Shown here one piece after another: positions 1 through 4,784 of a stretch of 6,429 nucleotides of DNA (position 1 is its first letter; each line of letters opens with the position of its first letter). Origin of the DNA: a bacterium (lineage in GTDB: Bacteria > Zixibacteria > MSB-5A5 > GN15 > FEB-12). The DNA lies in NCBI GenBank assembly GCA_030619425.1, contig JAUXBJ010000118.1:1-6429 (forward strand), in the 5' to 3' direction. The notes below the pieces were generated by a model that worked only from the letters and a program-made list of their open reading frames with translations, did not search any database and had not been told where the DNA came from. Position numbers and translations under genes: made by a program.

Positions 1-1
1 G

Positions 2-17
2 CTTCGACTCCGCTCAG
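2..17 (+). repeat. 16-nt repeat CTTCGACTCCGCTCAG, left copy
   Basis: The exact reverse complement occurs at 2586-2601, so the two copies bracket the LVIVD/dockerin gene as outer inverted repeats. From memory, closely similar sequences occur as dispersed intergenic repeats in many environmental bacterial genomes, so the pairing may be chance placement of a common element. Confidence 0.65.
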
Positions 18-29
18 CATGACGTTGAA

Positions 30-47
30 CGCGCGAAGCGCAAAAAG
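30..47 (+). repeat. CGCGCGAAGCGC-AAAAAG repeat, left copy
   Basis: The sequence is nearly the reverse complement of 2251-2269, with one mismatch and one inserted base. The core also resembles 2431-2442 at 11 of 12 positions. The first pair flanks the LVIVD/dockerin gene closely. No function is known to me. Confidence 0.5.
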
Positions 48-55
48 CAGGTTTA

Positions 56-86
56 CCTGTGCGGTCAGGCGTTTCTGCCTGACGGC
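56..86 (+). repeat. Left copy of a 31-nt hairpin repeat (GCGGTCAGGC type)
   Basis: This segment matches 2477-2507 at 29 of 31 positions in the same orientation. Its arms are GCGGTCAGGC (61-70) and GCCTGACGGC (77-86), with one mismatch and a six-base loop. Unlike the right copy, it is not followed by a T-run, so it should not terminate transcription. It lies upstream of the LVIVD/dockerin gene. Confidence 0.75.
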
Positions 87-101
87 TCGAATATAAGTGG
101 G

Positions 102-121
102 GGCAGACTGGGGAGTCTGCC
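102..121 (+). repeat. Leader hairpin upstream of the LVIVD/dockerin gene
   Basis: GGCAGACT (102-109) and AGTCTGCC (114-121) are perfectly complementary, with a GGGG loop. The outer G and C runs could add pairs. The hairpin sits just upstream of the Shine-Dalgarno site. No T-run follows, so it is not an intrinsic terminator. It may be a dispersed palindromic repeat or a 5' mRNA structure. A TATAAG at 92-97 resembles a -10 box but has no matching -35 box, so I do not call a promoter. Confidence 0.6.
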
Positions 122-133
122 GCCCGTAGTAAT

Positions 134-140
134 AGGAGGA
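134..140 (+). promoter_or_regulatory. Strong Shine-Dalgarno site of the LVIVD/dockerin gene
   Basis: AGGAGGA lies six bases before the ATG at 147. It is a near-perfect match to the 16S rRNA tail and fixes the start. The site begins 12 bases after the hairpin at 102-121, so that structure would not block it directly. Confidence 0.85.
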
Positions 141-146
141 CCGTTA

Positions 147-2243
147 ATGTACTTAAAATTGCTTCTCATCATCTTCGTCGTTGGTGCATCTTCCATCGTA
201 CAAGGCGTCGATGATGCTGACAGAAACAGTGAAACTGAGGTTACCCTGCGCGAAGTCGGCAGTGAGCTGTGGGCCAGCATGACGGGCGTGGTTGTTGAGG
301 GGGAGTTAGCATACTGCAACATGCGATACGGACTGCTGATTCTTGATATCAAGTCGGTAGTTGACGGCGCTCGGTCGTCGGTTCCTTCCCCGACGTATGT
401 GTCTAAGGTACGACTTCCGGGCCCTACTTTCGACGCTGCTGTCTCCGGCGATCATACCTACATAGGCAACGGCGAGGAGGGGATACTCATAGTCAACGTA
501 TCTGAGCCGACAGCCCCCTTCCTGGAGGCGAGTTTCCAGACTCCGGGCTACGCCCGTACACCCGTGATAGCAAACGGCCTTGCCTACGTGGCAGACAGTG
601 ACAGCGGTCTGTTGGTACTGGACATAGCGAATCCAGCCCAGCCTGAGATTATAGGCGGTTTCTGTCGTACTATTTATGACTTGGCGGTAGAGGGAGACTA
701 CGCATATGCGCTGAGTTACGGTTACGAACTGCTGATCCTGAACGTAGCGGATCCTGACAGCATCTTCGTAGAGGGCAGCTACCAGGCAGCGGACTCTATG
801 CAGGAAGTGACGGATATGACATATGCAGGCGGACGAGTGTTCTTCTCTGTCATTCCCGACGGCCTGGAAATCATTGATGTGTCTGATCCTGCGGAACCAT
901 TTTGGGTCAGCGCCTATAATCCCGGCTACTACTTCTCAGAGTTGGCGGTCGAGGGAGACTTTGCCTTTATGGACTTCTTTCAACCTGCCTACGGCCTGGC
1001 TGTTATAAACATCGCTGATCCGGAGGCGCCATATCTGGAGGGCATTCATTACACCCAGGGTATGCCCGGCGGTCTGCAGGTGGCAGCAGGCCATGTGTTT
1101 GTGGCCGACACGGAATACGGCCTGGATGTGGTCGATGTGAGTATGCCATCTCAGCCCACGCTGGCCGGAAGATACGATGCCCCGAACTGCGTAAGGGACG
1201 TCGCCGTGACCGACAACTACCTTTGCGTCGTCGACACATACAGGGGATTGTATGTCGTTGATGTTTCCGAACCCGGGCAGCCTCAATGGATCGGTACCTG
1301 CAGCACGCCGGGTGATGCCTGGGGTCTGACGGCAGCGGGGAATTATGCCTTCGTAGCCGACGGATATGCCGGTCTTCAGATCATTGACATTGCCAACCCC
1401 TCTGATCCGATACTGGTGGGCAACTACGATACTCCCGGGCGCGCCCGCAGTGTCGCCGTCGCAGGCGACTACGCCTACGTTGCCGATGGTAGCGCCGGGC
1501 TTCAGATAGTCAACATCGCTGATCCCTGTTCACCGGCGCCGGCCGGGAGCTATGACACTCCCGGACGGTCCTGGGATGTAGCTGTTTCCGACGGTGGGGA
1601 CTATGCCTTCGTAGCCGATTGGAATGCCGGTCTTCGGATTGTCAACGTCAGCGATCCGGAGCAGCCATACCCGGTGGGATCATTTGATGATTGGCCCGGT
1701 GAGACCTTTGGAGTTGCGGTGGCCGGCGGCTACTGTTTCATAGCCAACTGTATACGAGCCTTAGGCATTCTGGATGTCAGCAACGTGTCGTCTCCGTGGC
1801 TTGCGGGCAGTGCTGATCCCGGCGGCTACACCAGGGGAGTAGCCCTGGCTGATGAATACGCCTATCTCGCCGGCAGCTTTTATCGCGGGATCGATGTGAT
1901 AAATGTCGCCGACGTCTCTAACCCTTACCCGGCCGGCAGCCATTATCTCTGGGGCGATACCTGGGACATGGTTGTGGCTGGTGGTTATGTTTACGTTTCG
2001 GACTACTACGGTGTGATCGTCCTATCGATTGCCAACACCTGCGGCGACATCAACGGTGACGGCGATCCGGTGATCGGCATCGATGATCTTGTGTATCTGG
2101 TCGACTACATGTTTACGGGAGGTCCGGAGCCACCGGATATGTGGGCAGCCAATGTCGATGGACAGGACGATATCGACATTTCTGATCTGGTTTACCTGGT
2201 GGACTACATGTTCAACGAGGGCCCCGAGCCGGTCTGCCAGTAA
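147..2243 (+). CDS. Secreted LVIVD-repeat beta-propeller protein with C-terminal dockerin-like domain
   Basis: Predicted exported protein of 698 residues, probably at the cell surface or outside the cell; its ligand is unknown. Residues 1-20 form a signal peptide (MYLK, then a hydrophobic stretch, cleavage near VQG). About 14 LVIVD-type repeats follow between residues 60 and 630. Each has a core such as GLQIIDIANPSDP or GLRIVNVSDPEQP, preceded by a YAFVAD-like strand. LVIVD repeats fold as beta-propeller blades in known members. Residues 631-698 hold two dockerin-like calcium loops (CGDINGDGD, then NVDGQDDIDISD), each followed by the identical helix DLVYLVDYMF and a GPEP turn. The ATG is supported by AGGAGGA at 134-140, six bases upstream. 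The gene stands alone on the plus strand, flanked by repeats. Dockerins normally bind cohesins, but no cohesin is visible here. The domain calls are firm; the biological role is unknown. Confidence 0.93.
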   Translation: MYLKLLLIIFVVGASSIVQGVDDADRNSETEVTLREVGSELWASMTGVVVEGELAYCNMRYGLLILDIKSVVDGARSSVPSPTYVSKVRLPGPTFDAAVSGDHTYIGNGEEGILIVNVSEPTAPFLEASFQTPGYARTPVIANGLAYVADSDSGLLVLDIANPAQPEIIGGFCRTIYDLAVEGDYAYALSYGYELLILNVADPDSIFVEGSYQAADSMQEVTDMTYAGGRVFFSVIPDGLEIIDVSDPAEPFWVSAYNPGYYFSELAVEGDFAFMDFFQPAYGLAVINIADPEAPYLEGIHYTQGMPGGLQVAAGHVFVADTEYGLDVVDVSMPSQPTLAGRYDAPNCVRDVAVTDNYLCVVDTYRGLYVVDVSEPGQPQWIGTCSTPGDAWGLTAAGNYAFVADGYAGLQIIDIANPSDPILVGNYDTPGRARSVAVAGDYAYVADGSAGLQIVNIADPCSPAPAGSYDTPGRSWDVAVSDGGDYAFVADWNAGLRIVNVSDPEQPYPVGSFDDWPGETFGVAVAGGYCFIANCIRALGILDVSNVSSPWLAGSADPGGYTRGVALADEYAYLAGSFYRGIDVINVADVSNPYPAGSHYLWGDTWDMVVAGGYVYVSDYYGVIVLSIANTCGDINGDGDPVIGIDDLVYLVDYMFTGGPEPPDMWAANVDGQDDIDISDLVYLVDYMFNEGPEPVCQ

Positions 2244-2250
2244 CAAGTTA

Positions 2251-2269
2251 CTTTTTCGCGCTACGCGCG
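2251..2269 (-). repeat. Inverted copy of the CGCGCG-AGCGC repeat, just after the LVIVD/dockerin stop codon
   Basis: Read on the minus strand this is CGCGCGTAGCGCG followed by AAAAAG, matching the left copy at 30-47. It starts seven bases after the TAA stop. Positions 2258-2271 are also a perfect 14-nt inverted repeat of 2429-2442. Confidence 0.6.
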
Positions 2270-2298
2270 CCATGAACGTGCAAGCTCCTTAAACCGTG

Positions 2299-2324
2299 CG
2301 CGGCGTATGTCCACATGCACCGCG
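2299..2324 (+). terminator. Possible weak terminator hairpin after the LVIVD/dockerin gene
   Basis: An imperfect stem pairs 2299-2310 with 2313-2324. CGCGG pairs with CCGCG at the base and ATG with CAT near the top, and the stem is followed by TTTCTT. It lies 56 bases after the stop. The mismatch and poor T-run make termination uncertain; the hairpin at 2482-2513 is much better. Confidence 0.3.
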
Positions 2325-2428
2325 TTTCTTCATGGGCGGCAAGTGAAAGCCACTTGTGGCCGTCCTCGTCTGCCCCTTGGTGCGCTAAAAGAGCGCCGGC
2401 CAGACGACGGCTGACACCACTAGGAATC

Positions 2429-2442
2429 GGCGCGCGTAGCGC
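2429..2442 (+). repeat. GGCGCGCGTAGCGC, perfect inverted partner of 2258-2271
   Basis: All 14 bases are complementary to 2258-2271. The two arms enclose 157 bases holding several smaller hairpins, including CAAGTG (2340-2345) with CACTTG (2351-2356), and GCGCT (2382-2386) with AGCGC (2392-2396). If transcribed, this segment could fold as a branched structure closed by the 14-bp stem. Confidence 0.6.
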
Positions 2443-2476
2443 ATGAAACCCATTTATGGGCGGCTTGACCGTGTTG

Positions 2477-2507
2477 CCTGTGCGGTCAGGCGTCTCTGCC
2501 TGACCGC
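2477..2507 (+). repeat. Right copy of the 31-nt hairpin repeat
   Basis: It is identical to 56-86 at 29 of 31 positions and in the same orientation, placed 2,421 bases downstream. This copy has a perfect stem and a T-run, and so acts as a likely terminator. The left copy has a mismatch and no T-run. Confidence 0.75.
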
Positions 2508-2513
2508 TTTTTT
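2482..2513 (+). terminator. Strong intrinsic terminator within the right copy of the 31-nt repeat
   Basis: GCGGTCAGGC (2482-2491) pairs perfectly with GCCTGACCGC (2498-2507) across a six-base loop, followed directly by six T residues (2508-2513). This is a textbook rho-independent terminator for plus-strand transcription. It lies about 240 bases after the LVIVD/dockerin stop, with no gene between, so that transcript would carry a long structured 3' end. Confidence 0.8.
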
Positions 2514-2526
2514 GTCTTACATGTAG

Positions 2527-2548
2527 GTCAGGTTCCCTGGAACCTGAC
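2527..2548. repeat. GTCAGGTTCC palindrome
   Basis: GTCAGGTTCC (2527-2536) and GGAACCTGAC (2539-2548) are perfect reverse complements separated by CT. The outer GTCAGG and CCTGAC halves are shared with the hairpin repeat at 2477-2507, which suggests one family of palindromic elements. No T-run follows. Confidence 0.65.
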
Positions 2549-2585
2549 TAAAGAACAGGAATCGTAGGTCGAAACCAAGCCTGTC

Positions 2586-2601
2586 CTGAGCGGAGTCGAA
2601 G
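2586..2601 (-). repeat. 16-nt repeat CTTCGACTCCGCTCAG, right inverted copy
   Basis: This is the exact reverse complement of positions 2-17. It is the outermost of the repeats that flank the LVIVD/dockerin gene on both sides. Confidence 0.65.
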
Positions 2602-2657
2602 GGTAACATCAGTGCGACATAAGATGGCAGGATCGCAGGGAACGTGCCCTACAAGAC

Positions 2658-2707
2658 CTGTTACCTATGTCTCCGGTTTAATCTGTTACCTATCTGCCCG
2701 GTTCATA
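2658..2707. mobile_element. Possible insertion-sequence end remnant: two 25-nt tandem motifs
   Basis: CTGTTACCTAT occurs at 2658-2668 and again at 2683-2693, a period of 25. Each copy continues into a similar CCGGTT segment, so the two units agree at 18 of 25 positions or slightly better. From memory, tandem TGTTACCTATGTCTCCGGT-like motifs occur at the ends of insertion sequences with DDE (rve) integrase-type transposases, where they may bind transposase. I cannot confirm the family. No transposase coding remains in the window. The motif ends 13 bases from the stop of the nuclease gene, so a transposition event may have shaped this junction. Confidence 0.4.
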
Positions 2708-2720
2708 CCCCAACCCGTGT

Positions 2721-3509
2721 TTAGCCGCCTAGTTTCGATTGCATCTCCGAGAGCAGAGCCTTCATGTGCTGTTTCTCGATCTCAGGGTTCTCCGCCTGTA
2801 TGTATTCGATTGCAGTGAAGTTGTCGCCTCTTCTTCTGTTCTGAGGTGGTTCCAAGCCTTCAATTAACAACGCTTCGAGTGTCGCAATTAGACTGTCCCG
2901 AGTCGGATTAAGAGCCTCGTCACCGAGCTCGCCGCAGTCAGTCACCCGCCGCAATCCGAACCAGCTAAACCTATTCCATCTTCCTCTTAATCTGTCTTGC
3001 GTGTGCTCGTACAATCTGGTACCCAAAGGTCGCTCGCTGGATCTACCGACATAGATTACATCGCGATCATCGTAGAGCAGATAAACGCCGCTCTGTTTTG
3101 AAAAGTCAACCGGATCGGCTCCGATCTGCTGCCTTCCCAACAAACTTGGGTTGTTCGACCACAGTACAAGTTCTCGCTGCCAGAACATCCCGAACGCTTG
3201 GATTATCGATGCATCCCGATCCTCCTCGACCTCATCACCGGCAGCCCTTTCGGGGCCCGGCGTGTCAAATGAACCCGATTCGGAGCGCAGGAAGTACTCG
3301 CCACGACCCACCCTAATGAACGGTGATTTTTCTCCTTCATCTTTGATTGACCAACTAATATTGGCGTTGACAGTCGAGGCCGGGGTGGCCCCCACTTTTA
3401 CTCGCAGTCCGTCCTCAACGATTCTTTCGGCGATGTCCGAGTAATGCATAGCACTTCCTGATTCAGCCAGAACTTTGATTATCGCCTCTCTCCACGGCAT
3501 GTCCGCCAT
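2721..3509 (-). CDS. GIY-YIG family nuclease with N-terminal HARE-like winged helix
   Basis: Predicted DNA nuclease of 262 residues. Residues 1-78 resemble the HARE-HTH winged helix (WREAIIKVLAESGSAMHYSDIAERI, then FIRVGRGEYFL), a DNA-binding module found in RNA polymerase delta, ASXL proteins and some restriction enzymes. A charged linker (82-100) follows. The GIY-YIG domain spans about 138-226: GVY at 141-143, YVG at 153-155, Arg165 and His169 in GTRLYEH, then catalytic-type Glu212 and Asn224 in the UvrC-like spacing E-x8-P-x2-N. All key residues are present, so it is probably active. The ATG has AGGAG six bases upstream (3516-3520). Five of its first ten arginine codons are AGA/AGG, against one in the adjacent propeller gene, which hints at acquisition. 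No methyltransferase partner is visible. Restriction of modified DNA is an inference from HARE fusions; repair or mobile-element roles remain possible. Confidence 0.87.
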   Translation of the reverse strand: MADMPWREAIIKVLAESGSAMHYSDIAERIVEDGLRVKVGATPASTVNANISWSIKDEGEKSPFIRVGRGEYFLRSESGSFDTPGPERAAGDEVEEDRDASIIQAFGMFWQRELVLWSNNPSLLGRQQIGADPVDFSKQSGVYLLYDDRDVIYVGRSSERPLGTRLYEHTQDRLRGRWNRFSWFGLRRVTDCGELGDEALNPTRDSLIATLEALLIEGLEPPQNRRRGDNFTAIEYIQAENPEIEKQHMKALLSEMQSKLGG

Positions 3510-3555
3510 CTCTTGCTCCTACACGTTTGCCCTTCTGGGTTTTCCCTATCACTTC

Positions 3556-3584
3556 AGTATGCTTCGTTCCATTTGCGAAGTCAA
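3556..3584 (-). promoter_or_regulatory. Sigma-70-like promoter of the GIY-YIG gene
   Basis: On the minus strand, TTGACT (3579-3584) is followed after exactly 17 bases by CATACT (3556-3561). These match the consensus at five of six and four of six positions. Transcription would start near 3549, giving a leader of about 40 bases that ends in the Shine-Dalgarno site. The promoter lies downstream of the preceding gene's terminator, so the nuclease should be independently transcribed. Confidence 0.6.
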
Positions 3585-3633
3585 GCAGGAACCATGCAGA
3601 CGCTTCCTGCCGCAAATAACGACCCTGCAAGAC

Positions 3634-3669
3634 AAAAAAGCGCGACCGGCGTAATCACCGGCCGCGCTT
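3634..3669 (-). terminator. Intrinsic terminator of the TolB-like gene
   Basis: On the minus strand AGCGCG-G-CCGG pairs with CCGG-T-CGCGCT, an 11-bp stem including one G-U pair, across an eight-base loop, followed by a run of six T. It lies 22 bases after the TAG stop of the propeller gene and separates that gene from the nuclease promoter. Confidence 0.88.
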
Positions 3670-3691
3670 GCATGCTATAGGAGGCAATCGT

Positions 3692-4705
3692 CTATTGCTT
3701 TGACCAGGCTGGAGATGAATCCATGCCGGGGCCGGTCAGGCGGCGGGCGGCGTTGCCGGTGATATCGATGATCCAGATGGAACCATCCTGGGTCGAGAAG
3801 GTCAGCCATTTTGAATCGGGCGAAAACGACGGTCGTATCGGATACAAATAGGTGCCGACCGGAGCCTTCGTCACCAGGTACTTTTGTTTGAAGTCAGGCG
3901 TGGCGATATACAGACCGCCGTCGTCCATGCGGTTGTTGATGTAGGCGATCCACTTGCCGTCGGGCGACCATGCCGGCGCCACCAACCCGGCGTTCAGCTT
4001 GGCCCTCTCCGCGATCGAATCCAACGGCATCATGTAACGTCCGGCCGGAATCACTGCCAGCCCAACGCGCTGGACTTTCTCGAAATACTCACAGACGATA
4101 TCACCGTTGGCGTTCATGGACGGGGCGATGAGGAACTGCTCACCGGGGTTGGCCCAGTCTTTGCGTAGCGGTTTGAATCCGCCGCCTTCGGGTTCGATCG
4201 TGCAAATCTGATAATTGGGAGTGACAGCGTTGGCATCGTTGGCGTTGATATCCTTGTAGAATACCACCTTGTCGGGCGACACCCAATCCGGGTCGCGACT
4301 ACCGAGATCGTCGGTAGCCCGCCGCCACCAGTAGTCCTTGTTGGCGTACGCAGAGTCCAGCGAGGCAATAAACAAATCATACACTTTGTGCACGCCGCCC
4401 ATGAAATCCGGTCCCTTCAACTCGACGGTGCCGGAGCGAGTAAACATCACCAGCTTGCCGTCAGGTGACCAACTGGGGCGACCATCAGCGTTACCGGCGG
4501 CGCATATCTTGTCCTGGTTTTGGCCATCGGCGTTCATGACCCAAATATCCTTGTCGCGAACAAAAGCTATGCGTCCGGTCGGTTGACCGATAGTGCCGGC
4601 TTTCGCCGCCGGGAGTGTCTCGGCCGACTCCGCCAGGGGCGCGACCAGCATCAATGCCACAACTGCCGCCACAAAGGCGGGAACTATTCGTTCATTGCTT
4701 CTCAA
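3692..4705 (-). CDS. Exported TolB-like PD40 beta-propeller protein
   Basis: Predicted periplasmic or surface protein of 337 residues; its partner is unknown. Residues 1-28 form a signal peptide (MRSNER, a hydrophobic core, then an alanine-rich cleavage region at 25-28). WD40-like PD40 blades follow. The clearest are GRIAFVRDKDIWVMNADG (44-61), RPSWSPDGKLVMFTRSG (76-92), APAWSPDGKWIAYI (243-256), RPSFSPDSKWLTFSTQDG (291-308) and the closing SPAWSKQ. The SPDGK turn is the hallmark of TolB-type propellers. The start is TTG (4703-4705). It is favoured by GGAG at 4715-4718 and because the next in-frame Met (19) would cut into the signal peptide. It lies 79 bases downstream of the barrel gene and may share its transcript. 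It ends at a strong terminator. It lacks the N-terminal domain expected of true TolB, so I give no gene symbol. Confidence 0.9.
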   Translation of the reverse strand: MRSNERIVPAFVAAVVALMLVAPLAESAETLPAAKAGTIGQPTGRIAFVRDKDIWVMNADGQNQDKICAAGNADGRPSWSPDGKLVMFTRSGTVELKGPDFMGGVHKVYDLFIASLDSAYANKDYWWRRATDDLGSRDPDWVSPDKVVFYKDINANDANAVTPNYQICTIEPEGGGFKPLRKDWANPGEQFLIAPSMNANGDIVCEYFEKVQRVGLAVIPAGRYMMPLDSIAERAKLNAGLVAPAWSPDGKWIAYINNRMDDGGLYIATPDFKQKYLVTKAPVGTYLYPIRPSFSPDSKWLTFSTQDGSIWIIDITGNAARRLTGPGMDSSPAWSKQ

Positions 4706-4714
4706 TTGTATAGT

Positions 4715-4718
4715 CTCC
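4715..4718 (-). promoter_or_regulatory. Ribosome binding site that decides the TTG start
   Basis: GGAG on the minus strand lies nine bases before the TTG at 4703-4705. A nearby ATG within GCAATGAACG is in another frame. There is no upstream in-frame ATG or GTG close by, so this site supports TTG initiation. Confidence 0.6.
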
Positions 4719-4740
4719 GTTTCAGGTTCACCGGTCGCCT

Positions 4741-4769
4741 AAGGTAAGCCGGTCAATCGGCAATGTCAA
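4741..4769 (-). promoter_or_regulatory. Candidate promoter of the TolB-like gene
   Basis: A perfect TTGACA -35 box (4764-4769) is followed after 17 bases by TACCTT (4741-4746), which matches the -10 consensus at only three of six positions. Transcription would start near 4734, giving a leader of about 30 bases. The alternative is read-through from the barrel gene, since I see no clear terminator in the 79-bp gap. Confidence 0.4.
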
Positions 4770-4784
4770 CCCCCGGTCGACGGG

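Larger units (their letters stand above)
2244..2720. other. Gene-free, repeat-rich intergenic region
   Basis: These 477 bases separate two convergent genes. I see no credible coding frame. The contents in order are the inverted 14-mer arms with small hairpins between them, the strong terminator, the GTCAGGTTCC palindrome, the 16-nt repeat and the possible IS end. ATGGGCGGC also occurs twice (2332-2340 and 2456-2464). No terminator facing the minus-strand nuclease gene is evident. Confidence 0.7.

Noticed and set aside
936..1286. Antisense frames inside the LVIVD/dockerin gene
   Set aside because: Repetitive GC-rich propeller coding creates open antisense frames. The sense frame has signal peptide, repeats and dockerin features that explain the region.
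2251..2445. Integron attC-like recombination site
   Set aside because: The long inverted arms suggested attC, but I find no conserved GTTRRRY/RYYYAAC core pair, no integrase and no cassette array.
2..2601. A composite transposon bounded by the flanking inverted repeats
   Set aside because: There is no transposase inside, the repeats are short, and these sequence types may be common dispersed elements. I keep it only as a hypothesis to test, not as a mobile-element call.
2658..2707. A CRISPR array
   Set aside because: There are only two imperfect 25-nt units with no spacer between them, and no cas genes in the window.
2612..2818. A 68-codon plus-strand frame across the IS-like motif and the nuclease 3' end
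   Set aside because: It crosses repeats and runs antisense to the nuclease C-terminus. The translation shows no domain and no clear ribosome binding site.
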